Shown here piece by piece: positions 35,591 to 44,598 of a stretch of DNA of 64,000 nucleotides. The notes below the pieces were generated by a model. The model worked only from the letters and a program-made list of their open reading frames with translations, made no database searches and was not told the origin of the DNA. Position 1 is the stretch's first letter; the number at the start of each line of letters is the position of its first letter. This DNA is from Burkholderia contaminans (GTDB taxonomy: Bacteria > Pseudomonadota > Gammaproteobacteria > Burkholderiales > Burkholderiaceae). The DNA is taken from positions 1,488,001 to 1,552,000 of the forward strand of contig NZ_CP090640.1 of the NCBI RefSeq assembly GCF_029633825.1. The letters run 5' to 3'. The position numbers and the translations under genes were made by a program.

Positions 35591-35618
35591 GATGACCCTC
35601 GACTGCATATTGGATTGC

Positions 35619-35647
35619 TTGACATGTTACCGATTGGTCACTACGAT
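35619..35647 (+). promoter_or_regulatory. Sigma-70 promoter of the MFS gene
   Basis: TTGACA (35619-35624), a 17-bp spacer and TACGAT (35642-35647) form a near-consensus promoter reading toward the MFS transporter (ATG 35810). The spacer is filled almost exactly by the left TetR operator. On the other strand TTGCGA (35652-35647) and TAACAT (35629-35624), also 17 bp apart, make a plausible tetR promoter overlapping the same operator. Confidence 0.75.
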
Positions 35648-35675
35648 CGCAACACACTTGTGACCGGTCGGTAAC
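35626..35675. promoter_or_regulatory. Paired TetR operators (GTNACCNNNNGGTNAC x2)
   Basis: GTTACCGATTGGTCAC (35626-35641) and GTGACCGGTCGGTAAC (35660-35675) each fit the palindrome GTNACCNNNNGGTNAC, and together they form a larger inverted repeat. Centre-to-centre distance is 34 bp. The first blocks the -35/-10 spacer of the MFS promoter; the second lies just past the expected start of transcription. Confidence 0.75.
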
Positions 35676-35809
35676 AATGCTGACCGGATCGACAGACAAA
35701 TGCCAAGCGTCGGCCCGGGTCAGCCGATGCAGCGTGCGGCGGAGGTGGCCTGGCAGGGCGAGCGGCGCGGGTGCGGAGGCACCGGAGCCGCCAACAGGAG
35801 AACGCGAAG

Positions 35810-37093
35810 ATGAATTGGGCGGTGACACGAATCGGCGGGCGCTTCCACTACGGATGGCTCGCGGCGGCGGTGGTATTCCTGATCCTGCTGGCGGCGGCCG
35901 GCACGCGCGCGACGCCGAGCGTGCTGATGGTGCCGCTCGAACGCGAGCTCGGCTGGAGCCGCGCGGCGATTTCGCTGGCGATCTCGGTGAATATCGCGCT
36001 GTACGGACTGACGGGCCCGTTCGCCGCTGCCGCGATGCAGCGCTTCGGGCTGCGTCCGACCATTCTCACCGCGCTCGTGACGATGAGCGCGGGCGTCGCG
36101 CTGTCGTCGATGATGACGCAGAGCTGGCAGATGGTGGTGATCTGGGGCCTGATGGTCGGCTGCTCGACGGGCGTGGTCGCGCTGACGCTGTCCGCGACCT
36201 TCGTCACGCGCTGGTTCCATGCGCGCCGCGGCCTCGTGATGGGGATCCTGACCGCGAGCACGGCCACCGGCCAGCTCGTGTTCCTGCCGATGCTCGCGGC
36301 GATCGCGCAGCGCCATGGCTGGCGCCCGGTCGTGCTGGTCGTCGCGATCGCGGCCGCGATCGTGATTCCGCTGGTGGCGTTCCTGTTGCCCGAACGGCCG
36401 GCCGACGTGCAGCTGCGCCCGTACGGCGAGCCGGCCGATGCGCCGCCCGCGCCCGAGGGGACGAAGGAGAACCCGCTCGCGGTCGCGTTCCGGACGTTGC
36501 TGACGGCGAGCCGGTCGCGCGATTTCTGGCTGCTGTTCTTCAGCTTCTTCATCTGCGGTGCGAGCACCAACGGCTACGTCGGCACGCACCTGATCGCGAT
36601 GTGCAGCGACTACGGGATGACGGAAGTGCAGGGCGCGTCGCTGCTTGCGGCGATGGGCGTGTTCGACCTGTTCGGCACGACGCTGTCGGGCTGGCTGTCC
36701 GACCGATACGACAACCGCGTGCTGCTGTTCTGGTATTACGGGCTGCGCGGGCTGTCGCTGATCTACCTGCCGCACGCGTTCGGGATCGATTTCTTCGGGC
36801 TGCCGCTGTTTGCGATGTTCTACGGGCTCGACTGGATCGCGACCGTGCCGCCGACCGTGCGCCTCGCGACCGACGTGTTCGGCAAGGCCGCGGCGCCGGT
36901 CGTGTTCGGCTGGATCGTCGCCGGCCACCAGCTCGGCGCGGCGTTCGCGGCGCTCGGCGCGGGGCTGCTGCGCGCGAGCCTTGGCACCTACACGATCGCG
37001 TCGATGATCTCGGGCGGGCTGTGCATCATCGGCGCGCTGATCGTGCTGCGGATCAACCGCGGCCCGTCGCGCGCAGCCGCGCAGGCGGCCTGA
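35810..37093 (+). CDS. Major facilitator superfamily transporter
   Basis: This 427-residue inner-membrane protein has about 12 transmembrane helices and a cytoplasmic loop near residues 200-225. It starts MNWAVTRIGGRFHYGWLAAA; the FHYGW opening and overall pattern match the oxalate/formate-antiporter-like MFS group. RFGLRPTILTALVTMSAG (~77-94) carries the MFS loop motif A region. The substrate is unknown; TetR control suggests efflux or uptake of a small organic compound. AGGAG at 35797 sets ATG 35810. A downstream nitroreductase lies 164 bp away and could be part of the same response. Confidence 0.88.
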   Translation: MNWAVTRIGGRFHYGWLAAAVVFLILLAAAGTRATPSVLMVPLERELGWSRAAISLAISVNIALYGLTGPFAAAAMQRFGLRPTILTALVTMSAGVALSSMMTQSWQMVVIWGLMVGCSTGVVALTLSATFVTRWFHARRGLVMGILTASTATGQLVFLPMLAAIAQRHGWRPVVLVVAIAAAIVIPLVAFLLPERPADVQLRPYGEPADAPPAPEGTKENPLAVAFRTLLTASRSRDFWLLFFSFFICGASTNGYVGTHLIAMCSDYGMTEVQGASLLAAMGVFDLFGTTLSGWLSDRYDNRVLLFWYYGLRGLSLIYLPHAFGIDFFGLPLFAMFYGLDWIATVPPTVRLATDVFGKAAAPVVFGWIVAGHQLGAAFAALGAGLLRASLGTYTIASMISGGLCIIGALIVLRINRGPSRAAAQAA

Positions 37094-37257
37094 CCGCGGC
37101 AATCCGTGCGCCGCGCCGGCCGCGCGGCGAACGGCCGGCCAACGCACGTACGGAGATTTGCATAGCGCGGGAGGATCGGGCGCGCATCGGCTCAAGCGGG
37201 TATGCTTGCGGTTCGTCAGGCGTTCGCGCCCCTTCTTCGATGTCAGCGAGGATTCGC

Positions 37258-37863
37258 ATGTCCGTCAAACCTGCTCCCACCACTGTTTCGATTCACGATC
37301 TGATCGCGGGCCGCTGGAGCCCGCGCGCGTATTCGGATGAAGCCGTCAGCGCCGGCGATCTGCACGCGGTGCTCGAAGCCGCCCGCTGGGCGCCGTCCGC
37401 CTACAACGCGCAGCCGTGGCGCTTCATCGTATTCGACCGCACTCAGGACGAAGACGCATTCAAACGCGCGTTCGCGACGCTGGTGCCGTTCAACCAGGGC
37501 TGGAACGCACCGGCGCCCGTGCTGATCGCGGTGACCGCGCACACGCTCACGCCGAAGGGTGAGCCGGCTCCGACCGCGCTGTACGACGCGGGCGCCGCCG
37601 CGATGTCGCTGGTGCTGCAGGCACACGCACTGGGCCTGGCCGCCCACCAGATGAGCGGCTTCGACGCGAAGGCGTTCCGCGACGCGTTCGAGATTCCGGC
37701 CGACGTCGCGATTCCGGCGATCATCTCGCTCGGTCACTACGGCAACGTCGACAAGCTCGATCCGGTGCTGCGCGATCGCGAGAAGGCACCGCGCACGCGC
37801 CATGCGATCGGTGAGGTCGTCTATGCGGGCGCGTGGAAGAAGGGTTTCGACGCGGCAGCCTGA
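37258..37863 (+). CDS. Nitroreductase-family FMN oxidoreductase
   Basis: This 201-residue enzyme begins MSVKPAPTTVSIHDLIAGRW. RWSPRAYSDEAV (~19-30) is the FMN-phosphate-binding start of the nitroreductase fold, and AARWAPSAYNAQPWRFIVFD (~44-63) is the second conserved block. The C-terminal IISLGHYG supplies the usual flavin contact region. It probably reduces nitro, quinone or enone compounds with NAD(P)H. The frame is open far upstream (to 35677), but that part is a shadow of the MFS gene, so ATG 37258 is used. Confidence 0.88.
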   Translation: MSVKPAPTTVSIHDLIAGRWSPRAYSDEAVSAGDLHAVLEAARWAPSAYNAQPWRFIVFDRTQDEDAFKRAFATLVPFNQGWNAPAPVLIAVTAHTLTPKGEPAPTALYDAGAAAMSLVLQAHALGLAAHQMSGFDAKAFRDAFEIPADVAIPAIISLGHYGNVDKLDPVLRDREKAPRTRHAIGEVVYAGAWKKGFDAAA

Positions 37864-38050
37864 CCCGCCTGACGGGCGGGCTGCATCGCGCATCCCGCCC
37901 GCATGTTTCCCCGGCGCGCCAGGCCGCGCGCCGTCCCGCCGAGGCCCGTTGCGCCGTACCGGTGGCCGGCCCCGGTTGTGATCCCGCGGGCTTCATGTTA
38001 AAAAGCCCGTCCTTTCCGTTTTCGCGCCGGCCCTGCTGCGGCAACTTCCC

Positions 38051-39301
38051 ATGACTTACTGCGCGATCGATTTCGGCACGTCCAATTCCGCCGTGGCGCT
38101 GCCCGACGGCGACGGCATGCGCCTCGCGCCCGTCGAGGGCGACCACCTGACGCTGCCCACCGCGATCTTCTTCAACAACGACGAAGAGACGGTCGAATAC
38201 GGCCGTGCGGCGCTGGCTTCGTACATCGACGGTTTCGACGGCCGGCTGATGCGGTCGATGAAGAGTATCCTCGGCTCGCCGCTCGCGGAAACGACGACCG
38301 ATCTCGGCGACGGCAGCGCGATCGCGTACACCGAAATCATCGCGCGCTTCCTGACGCACCTGAAGCGCAAGGCCGAAGCCCGCGCGGGCGCGCCGATCGG
38401 CCGTGCGGTACTCGGCCGGCCGGTGTTCTTCGTCGACGACGATCCGCGTGCCGACCGCCTCGCCCAGGACCAGCTCGAGGCCGCCGCGCGATCGGTCGGC
38501 TTCACGGACGTCCAGTTCCAGTACGAACCGATCGCGGCCGCGTTCGACTACGAGTCGCGCCAGCAGGCGGAGCGGCTCGTGCTCGTGGCCGACATCGGCG
38601 GCGGCACGTCCGACTTCTCGCTGGTGCGTGTCGGGCCCGAGCGGATGGCGCGGCTCGAGCGCAAGGACGACGTGCTGGCCCACCACGGCGTGCACGTCGC
38701 GGGCACCGATTACGACCGGCGTGTCGAGCTGGCGGCGATCCTGCCCGCATTCGGCTACCGTTCGCTCGACCCGGAAGGGCGCGAGCTGCCGAACAAGATC
38801 TACTTCGATCTCGCCACCTGGCACCTGATCAACACGGTCTACACGCCGAAGCGGCTCGGCGAGCTGAAACTGATGAAACACCTGTACCGGGACGTGCGCC
38901 AGTACGACCGGCTCACGAGCGTGGTCGAGCAGCGGCTCGGCCATGCGCTGATGGCGCGCGCGGAAGAAGCGAAGATCGGCGTCGCGGCGGGCGGAGAGAC
39001 GATGATCGACCTGAACGACGTGGAAGAGGATCTGCAGATCGCATTCGATGCCGACCGGCTCGTCGACGCGAGCCGCGACGACACCGCGCGCATCGTCGAC
39101 GCCGCGCGCGAGACGGTGCGGCTCGCGGGCGTGGCGCCGCGCGATGTCGGCGCGCTGTACTTCACCGGCGGCTCAACGGGGCTCGCGTTCCTGTCGGGCG
39201 CGCTGGCGGGTGCATTCCCGGATGCGCAGCCGGTGTTCGGCGACCGCCTCGCGAGCGTCGCGACGGGTCTCGGCATTCACGCGCAGCGATTGTTCGGTTG
39301 A
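38051..39301 (+). CDS. YegD-like Hsp70-family ATPase
   Basis: The gene encodes 416 residues. Actin-fold ATP-binding motifs are visible in order: phosphate-1 AIDFGTSNSAVAL (5-17), phosphate-2 LVADIGGGTSDFSL (~182-195) and the adenosine motif YFTGGSTGLAFLSGAL (~374-389). The length and lack of a substrate-binding domain match YegD-type Hsp70 relatives rather than DnaK. The chaperone role and client are unknown. A strong bidirectional terminator begins 50 bp after the stop. A 187-bp spacer separates it from the nitroreductase. Confidence 0.88.
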   Translation: MTYCAIDFGTSNSAVALPDGDGMRLAPVEGDHLTLPTAIFFNNDEETVEYGRAALASYIDGFDGRLMRSMKSILGSPLAETTTDLGDGSAIAYTEIIARFLTHLKRKAEARAGAPIGRAVLGRPVFFVDDDPRADRLAQDQLEAAARSVGFTDVQFQYEPIAAAFDYESRQQAERLVLVADIGGGTSDFSLVRVGPERMARLERKDDVLAHHGVHVAGTDYDRRVELAAILPAFGYRSLDPEGRELPNKIYFDLATWHLINTVYTPKRLGELKLMKHLYRDVRQYDRLTSVVEQRLGHALMARAEEAKIGVAAGGETMIDLNDVEEDLQIAFDADRLVDASRDDTARIVDAARETVRLAGVAPRDVGALYFTGGSTGLAFLSGALAGAFPDAQPVFGDRLASVATGLGIHAQRLFG

Positions 39302-39350
39302 ATGCGGGCGGCCCAAAGGCCGCCATGCCGGTCGACCGGCGCCGAAAAAC

Positions 39351-39380
39351 AAAAAGCCCCGCCGAAGCGGGGCTTTTTTT
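39351..39380. terminator. Bidirectional terminator between the Hsp70 gene and cspA
   Basis: AGCCCCGC (39355-39362), loop CGAA and GCGGGGCT (39367-39374) are flanked by five As on the left and seven Ts on the right. It can terminate both converging transcripts. Confidence 0.9.
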
Positions 39381-39400
39381 CACGAATTATCGCGCCAAGC

Positions 39401-39604
39401 TTAGACCGGACGGATGTTCGCAGCTTGCAGACCCTTCGGGCCCGTCTTCACTTCGAATTCAACCTTCTGGTTTTCTTGCAGCGTCTTGAAGCCTTCGACG
39501 CGGATTTCCGAGAAGTGCGCGAACAGATCGTCGCCGCCGCCTTCCGGGGTGATGAAGCCGAAGCCCTTTGCGTCATTGAACCACTTGACGGTACCGGTTG
39601 CCAT
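39401..39604 (-). CDS. cspA: Cold-shock protein CspA family
   Basis: This 67-residue single cold-shock domain starts [21 protein letters not shown]1 (KGFGFI) and RNP2 (DLFAHF) motifs are intact, and the protein ends in the usual KGLQAANI-V strand. It binds single-stranded RNA/DNA and melts secondary structure. A strong promoter 148 bp upstream implies a leader of about 140 nt, the size seen for cold-regulated csp genes. The gene ends against the bidirectional terminator at 39351-39380. Confidence 0.95.
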   Translation of the reverse strand: MATGTVKWFNDAKGFGFITPEGGGDDLFAHFSEIRVEGFKTLQENQKVEFEVKTGPKGLQAANIRPV

Positions 39605-39751
39605 GTTACTTGTTCCTAAAAAGATAAAACGGGGCCGAGGCCCATGGGGTGCGGAAAATCAAGGAAGGGGTAATAGGACCAACCGGAGTACCGTTGATGG
39701 GCGAACTACGAAAGAACCAATTCACTCGCCACTTGAAATCCTGCGAAGTCC

Positions 39752-39780
39752 TTTATACGGCTAATCAACCGTGTGGTCAA
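39752..39780 (-). promoter_or_regulatory. Sigma-70 promoter of cspA with long leader
   Basis: On the - strand TTGACC (39780-39775), 17 bp and TATAAA (39757-39752) form a near-consensus promoter. Transcription would start near 39745, giving a ~140-nt untranslated leader before the ATG at 39604. The rest of the 420-bp gap to the APC permease gene (40025) shows no gene. Confidence 0.7.
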
Positions 39781-40024
39781 CCGTATTTCCATGGACTCAG
39801 GGTTATTGCGGAGATCAGGTTTACAAAGCTTGCAAACGATGCGAATTTTTTGTAGGGGCCGAACGATTTTGGCGCCACGTTTGAGGTGCAACCGTTAAAC
39901 TACGCGCCGCGTGGACGGGTTGCCCCGATCGGGTGACACGTCCCCCCAAAATTGCGTGCGCGGTGCTGTCCGAGCCGATCCCGGACCGCAGGCCGACCAT
40001 GCTTTTTGAGACACAGGAGAGGAT

Positions 40025-41623
40025 GTGAAGAGTTCTATTCAACGGAACATCGGCCCGTTTGCATTGATGCTGACGGGGCTGGGTTCGATTATCGGCTCGG
40101 GCTGGCTGTTCGGCGCCTGGAAGGCCGCGAAGATTGCCGGTCCGGCGGCGATCTGCGCCTGGATCATCGGCGCTGTCGTGATTCTCGCAATTGCACTGAC
40201 TTACGCGGAATTGGGCGCGATGTTCCCCGAGTCGGGCGGCATGGTGCGCTATGCGCGCTACTCGCACGGTTCGCTGGTGGGCTTCATCAGTGCGTGGGCG
40301 AACTGGATCGCGATCGTATCCGTGATCCCGATCGAGGCTGAAGCGTCGATCCAGTACATGAGCACGTGGCCGTATCCGTGGGCGCATGCGTTGTTCGTGA
40401 ACGGCGAATTACAGACACTCGGCCTGCTGCTGTCGGCCGTGCTGGTCGTCATCTACTTCATGCTGAACTACTGGGGCGTCAAGGCCTTCGCGCGGGCGAA
40501 CACGGCGATCACGATCTTCAAGTTCCTGATCCCCGGCCTCACGATCCTCGGCCTGATGCTGACGAGCTTCCATGCGGAGAACCTCGGCACCGCATCCAAT
40601 GCAAGCTTCGCACCGTACGGATGGTCGGCCGTGCTGACCGCAGTCGCGACGAGTGGCATCGTGTTCGCGTTCAACGGCTTCCAGAGCCCGGTGAACCTGG
40701 CCGGCGAAGCGCGCAACCCGTCGCGCAGCGTGCCGTTCGCGGTGATCACGTCGATCCTGCTCGCACTCGTGATCTACGTGCTGCTGCAGATGGCCTACAT
40801 CGGTTCGGTGAATCCGGCCGACGTCGCGAAGGGCTGGGCGCACTTCAACTTCTCGTCGCCGTTCGCGGAACTCGCGATCGCGCTGAACCTGAACTGGCTG
40901 GCGATCCTGCTGTACGTCGACGCGTTCATCAGCCCGAGCGGCACCGGGACGACCTACATGGCGACGACCACCCGCATGATCTACGCGATGGAGCGCAACA
41001 ACACGATGCCGAAGATGTTCGGCAACGTGCACCCGATCTACGGCGTCCCGCGCCAGGCGATGTGGTTCAACCTGCTCGTGTCGTTCATCTTCCTGTTCTT
41101 CTTCCGCGGCTGGAGCTCGCTCGCGGCGGTGATCTCGGTCGCGACGGTGATCTCGTACCTGACCGGCCCGATCAGCCTGATGGCGCTGCGCCGCTCCGCG
41201 ACCGACATCGAGCGTCCGTTGTCGATTCCGCTGATGAAGCTGATCGCCCCGTTCGCATTCGTGTGCGCATCGCTGATCCTGTACTGGGCGAAGTGGCCGC
41301 TGACGGGCGAAATCATCCTGCTGATGATCGTCGCGCTTCCGGTGTACTTCTACTTCCAGGCGAAATCGGGCTGGACCGGCTGGGGCGCCGACCTGAAGGC
41401 CGCATGGTGGCTGGTCGCGTACCTGCCGACGATGGCCGTGCTGTCGCTGATCGGCAGCAAGGAATTTGGCGGTCACGGCTACCTGCCGTACGGCTGGGAC
41501 ATGCTGATCGTCGCGGCGATCTCGCTGGTTTTCTACTTCTGGGGTGTGAATACGGGCTACCGGACCCAGTATCTCGACGAGCGCGAGTCGCACGACGAGA
41601 TCCTCGAAGGGGTCGGTGCCTGA
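40025..41623 (+). CDS. APC-superfamily amino-acid permease
   Basis: This 532-residue protein has 12 or more transmembrane helices. GLGSIIGSGWLFGAWKAAK (~19-37) contains the first-helix unwound glycine motif of APC transporters, and the sequence between helices 2 and 3 (MFPESGGMVRYARYSHG) is also typical. The substrate is probably an amino acid or amine and cannot be fixed from sequence. The GTG at 40025 follows AGGAGA at 40014-40019; no nearby ATG fits. Monocistronic, closed by the terminator at 41667-41704. Confidence 0.87.
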   Translation: MKSSIQRNIGPFALMLTGLGSIIGSGWLFGAWKAAKIAGPAAICAWIIGAVVILAIALTYAELGAMFPESGGMVRYARYSHGSLVGFISAWANWIAIVSVIPIEAEASIQYMSTWPYPWAHALFVNGELQTLGLLLSAVLVVIYFMLNYWGVKAFARANTAITIFKFLIPGLTILGLMLTSFHAENLGTASNASFAPYGWSAVLTAVATSGIVFAFNGFQSPVNLAGEARNPSRSVPFAVITSILLALVIYVLLQMAYIGSVNPADVAKGWAHFNFSSPFAELAIALNLNWLAILLYVDAFISPSGTGTTYMATTTRMIYAMERNNTMPKMFGNVHPIYGVPRQAMWFNLLVSFIFLFFFRGWSSLAAVISVATVISYLTGPISLMALRRSATDIERPLSIPLMKLIAPFAFVCASLILYWAKWPLTGEIILLMIVALPVYFYFQAKSGWTGWGADLKAAWWLVAYLPTMAVLSLIGSKEFGGHGYLPYGWDMLIVAAISLVFYFWGVNTGYRTQYLDERESHDEILEGVGA

Positions 41624-41666
41624 CGCGTGACCTGCCGCCGGATCCGGCGGCGGCAGCAAGCAGCGT

Positions 41667-41704
41667 AAAAAAGCCCGCCCGAGCGATGCTCGGGCGGGCT
41701 TTTT
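41667..41704. terminator. Bidirectional terminator between the permease and dioxygenase genes
   Basis: AGCCCGCCCGAGC (41672-41684), loop GAT and GCTCGGGCGGGCT (41688-41700) form a 13-base perfect stem, with As before and TTTTT after. It serves the + strand permease and the - strand dioxygenase. Confidence 0.92.
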
Positions 41705-41734
41705 GTTGGACGGTCGCCGTCCGCTGTCTGCTGG

Positions 41735-42526
41735 TCAGGCGGCCGTGCCGGCGAACACGTAGTTCGTCATCGCGAGCACGCGCTGGTATGTGCCGAGCGA
41801 CTGGATGCCGAGCTGGTAGTCGTCGTCCGCCGCGCCGAGCGCCGTGAACACCGGCAGCAGGTGCTCGTCGGTCGGATGCATCAGCGCTGCGTGCGGCGCC
41901 TGCCGGCGGTAGTCGAGCAGCGCGTCGACGTCGCGCGCGGCCAGCTTCGCCTCGAACCAGTCGGTGAATTCCGTGACGCGCGGGTCCGCATCCTCGGGCG
42001 CCGCACCGAAATCGGCGGCGCGCAGGTTGTGCGTGATCTGGCCGGAGCCGATCACCATCACGCCTTCGTCGCGCAGCGGTCGCAGCGCGCGGCCGAGCGC
42101 GAAGTGGTGGGCGGCATCCGCGCGCGGCTGGATCGACAGCTGCGCCACCGGCACGTCGGCTTCCGGGAACATCAGCAGCATCGGCACCCACGCGCCGTGG
42201 TCGAGGCCGTGCTCGGTCGTCGCGGTCTCGATGCCGGCCGCATTCAGCAGCCCGGCCGCACGTTCGGCGACGTCGGGTGCACCGGGCGCCGGGTAGCGGA
42301 TGTCGTACAGCGCCTGCGGAAAGCCGTAGAAATCGTGGATCGTTTCCGGATGCGCGGCGATGCTGGCGACGGGGCGCTGCGTGCCCCAGTGCGCGGACAG
42401 CATCAGCACCGCGCGCGGGCGCGGCAATTCGGCGGCGAGGTGCGTGAATGCGCCAGACGGCAGGGCCGGGTCGATCGGCAGCGTCGGGGCGCCGTGGGAC
42501 AGGTAGAGCGAAGGCAAGCGGTTCAT
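41735..42526 (-). CDS. DODA-type extradiol aromatic-ring-opening dioxygenase (YgiD-like)
   Basis: The gene encodes 263 residues of the LigB-fold dioxygenase group that includes YgiD and plant DOPA 4,5-dioxygenase. Metal-site histidines are visible in LYLSHGAPTLPID (~8-20), LMLSAHWGTQ (~42-51) and GSGQITHNL (~160-168). A further conserved His lies in MHPTDEHLLPVF (~216-227). Such enzymes open catechol-type rings using Fe2+ or a related metal. ATG 42526 is chosen; the longer in-frame extension to 42649 covers an AT-rich promoter region. The physiological substrate is unknown. Confidence 0.87.
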   Translation of the reverse strand: MNRLPSLYLSHGAPTLPIDPALPSGAFTHLAAELPRPRAVLMLSAHWGTQRPVASIAAHPETIHDFYGFPQALYDIRYPAPGAPDVAERAAGLLNAAGIETATTEHGLDHGAWVPMLLMFPEADVPVAQLSIQPRADAAHHFALGRALRPLRDEGVMVIGSGQITHNLRAADFGAAPEDADPRVTEFTDWFEAKLAARDVDALLDYRRQAPHAALMHPTDEHLLPVFTALGAADDDYQLGIQSLGTYQRVLAMTNYVFAGTAA

Positions 42527-42736
42527 GGTGGTGGCCTGCAAAGGGATTTGCCTGTGACTATAGACGCGCACCGCACATTGATAAATCCGCGATCCGGAAT
42601 TTGATTGACGCTTGTTTGTTGATAATCCGGGCGACGCCATGCGTTTCACGGCAGCTGGACGCTGTATTCGTGAAATAGAATGAATTTCGGTGGAAATCGG
42701 CGCAGATGTGCGACGAATGGATCGTCGAGCGTGCGC

Positions 42737-43333
42737 TTACTGCGCGTGCCGGATGCCGGCCCACGGCGTCGTCTGCGGTGCGCTGAGCGCGAACAGGTCG
42801 AGCACGCGCGTGACGGTCTGGTCGACGAGTTCCTCGATCGTCTTCGGCATCGCGTAGAACGCGGGCAGCGGCGGGAAGACGATGCCGCCCATTTCGGTGA
42901 CGGCGGTCATGTTGCGCAGATGCGCGAGGTTGAACGGCGTTTCGCGCACCATCAGCACGAGGCGGCGGCGCTCCTTCAACGTGACGTCGGCTGCGCGCGT
43001 GATCAGGTTGTCGGACAGCCCGTGCGCGACGCTCGCGAGCGTCTTCATCGAGCAGGGCGCGATCACCATCCCGTCGGTCGCGAACGACCCCGATGCGATC
43101 GTCGCGCCGACGTCGCGCACCGAATGCACGACATCCGCACGGCTTTCGACATCGGCCTTCGACAGCTTCAGTTCGTGCTGGATGTTGAGCCAGCCGGCGT
43201 TCGAAACCAGCAGATGCGTTTCGACGCCGCCGGCGGCACTCAGCAGGTCGAGCAGCCGTATGCCGTAGATCGCGCCGGTCGCGCCGGTTATCGCAACGAT
43301 CAGCCGGCGTGGCGGCGCGTTGGGAGATGCCAT
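42737..43333 (-). CDS. ubiX: UbiX flavin prenyltransferase
   Basis: This 198-residue protein makes prenyl-FMN, the cofactor used by UbiD-type decarboxylases in ubiquinone synthesis. RRLIVAITGATGAIYGIRLL (~9-28) is the flavin-binding start, SGSFATDGMVIAPCSMKTL (~90-108) is the conserved UbiX core, and RRLVLMVRETPFN with ALPAFY-type sequence follows. ATG 43333 gives the normal length; the frame extends upstream into the gap before grxD. It is the last gene of the run hemA-prfA-prmC-grxD-ubiX, 28 bp after grxD. No ubiD is visible in the window. Confidence 0.92.
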   Translation of the reverse strand: MASPNAPPRRLIVAITGATGAIYGIRLLDLLSAAGGVETHLLVSNAGWLNIQHELKLSKADVESRADVVHSVRDVGATIASGSFATDGMVIAPCSMKTLASVAHGLSDNLITRAADVTLKERRRLVLMVRETPFNLAHLRNMTAVTEMGGIVFPPLPAFYAMPKTIEELVDQTVTRVLDLFALSAPQTTPWAGIRHAQ

Positions 43334-43361
43334 CGAAAGGAGGCGGGGCGTGCGGGGCGTA

Positions 43362-43673
43362 TTACGCGGCGGCGAACAGTTGCTGCAGCTCACCCGACTG
43401 GTACATCTCCATCATGATGTCCGAGCCGCCGATGAATTCGCCCTTCACGTAGAGCTGCGGGATGGTCGGCCAGTTCGAGAATTCCTTGATGCCCTGGCGG
43501 ATCTCGTCGTCTTCGAGGACGTTGACGGTCTTGAACTGGTCGACGCCGCAGGCCTTCAGCACCTGGATGGCGCGGCCCGAAAAGCCGCACATCGGGAATT
43601 GCGCGTTGCCCTTCATGAAGAGCACGACCTGGTTTTCGTCGACGATTTGCTTGATACGTTGTTGGGTGTCCAT
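43362..43673 (-). CDS. grxD: Monothiol glutaredoxin Grx4/GrxD
   Basis: The 103-residue protein has the CGFS active site (residues ~29-32, in PMCGFSGRA) that defines class II monothiol glutaredoxins. [19 protein letters not shown] (~68-86) forms the glutathione-binding cis-Pro and GG-D motifs. It carries and transfers [2Fe-2S] clusters rather than acting as a reductase. It sits between prmC (75 bp upstream) and ubiX (28 bp downstream) in the - strand cluster. Normal length, no anomalies. Confidence 0.95.
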   Translation of the reverse strand: MDTQQRIKQIVDENQVVLFMKGNAQFPMCGFSGRAIQVLKACGVDQFKTVNVLEDDEIRQGIKEFSNWPTIPQLYVKGEFIGGSDIMMEMYQSGELQQLFAAA

Positions 43674-43748
43674 GACTGACCTTGCGTTCTTGCGTTAGCG
43701 GGGCGGTAGATCGAAATGATAGCGGATTTCAACCGGGCGGGCCGGGCA

Positions 43749-44591
43749 TCAGCCCGGCAGGCGGCCGCCTGTCGTGCGTTCGATGGCGGCCAGATCGGCG
43801 AGCGATTCGACCGCGATGAAGCCGTGCGAGACGAGCACCGCGCGCACGGCCTCGGCCTGGTCGTAGCCATGCTCGATCCAGAGCGTGCCGCCCGGTTTCA
43901 GGTAGGTGCCGGCGCCCGCGACGATCGTGCGGATCGCGCTGAGGCCGTCGGCATCGTCGGTGAGTGCACCGCGCGGCTCGAAACGCAGGTCGCCTTGCTC
44001 GAGGTGCGGATCGTGCTGCGCGATGTACGGCGGGTTGCTGACGATCGTGTCGAATGCGAGCGCCGGATCGAGCTCCGCGTACCAGTCGCTCTCCAGCCAG
44101 TGCAGCGGGCCGCCGGGGCGGCGCGCGTCGAGCAGCTTGCCTGCGTTGCGTTGTGCGACCTCGAGTGCGGCCGGCGAACGGTCGAGCGCCCACACGCGCG
44201 CATCGGGACGCTCGGCGGCGATCGACACGGCGATCGCGCCGCTGCCCGTGCCGAGATCGAGCACGGCCGGATGCGGCAGCCCGTCGATCGCTTCGAGTGC
44301 GGCTTCGACGAGCAGTTCGGTTTCGGGGCGCGGGATCAGCACGTCGGGCGTCACGTCGAACGGCCGGCCGAAGAATTCGCGCATCCCGACGAGCTGCGCG
44401 ACGGGTTCACCGGCCAGGCGGCGCGCCTCGAGCGCGCGGTAGCGTTCGACCGCGGCCGCGTCGAGCGGCGCGTCGCCGCGCGTGATCAATTGCGTGCGGG
44501 TCCAGCCGAGCGCGTGCGCGAGCAACACGCGCGCATCGACCGCGTCGAGCGGCGACGCGCGCAGCAGTTCGTCGGCGGAAGTGTCGGGCAT
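43749..44591 (-). CDS. prmC: PrmC (HemK) release-factor glutamine methyltransferase
   Basis: This 280-residue enzyme methylates the glutamine of the GGQ motif in release factors RF1 and RF2. The N-terminal helical domain is followed by VLIPRPETELLVE (~82-94), motif I VLDLGTGSGAIAVS (~108-121) and the catalytic VSNPPYI motif (~182-188). The gene lies directly downstream of prfA, whose product is its substrate, with starts and stops separated by a few bases. ATG 44591 leaves 7 bp after the prfA stop; ATG 44609 would overlap prfA by 11 bp and is possible. Confidence 0.94.
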   Translation of the reverse strand: MPDTSADELLRASPLDAVDARVLLAHALGWTRTQLITRGDAPLDAAAVERYRALEARRLAGEPVAQLVGMREFFGRPFDVTPDVLIPRPETELLVEAALEAIDGLPHPAVLDLGTGSGAIAVSIAAERPDARVWALDRSPAALEVAQRNAGKLLDARRPGGPLHWLESDWYAELDPALAFDTIVSNPPYIAQHDPHLEQGDLRFEPRGALTDDADGLSAIRTIVAGAGTYLKPGGTLWIEHGYDQAEAVRAVLVSHGFIAVESLADLAAIERTTGGRLPG

Positions 44592-44598
44592 CGCGGCC

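Noticed and set aside
35677-37257. Long upstream extension of the nitroreductase frame
   Set aside because: It overlaps the MFS gene in another frame and translates to low-complexity Arg-rich sequence; the nitroreductase fold starts at 37258.
39649-39891. Short frames in the cspA upstream region on both strands
   Set aside because: They overlap the inferred cspA promoter and leader and have no start signals or conserved motifs.
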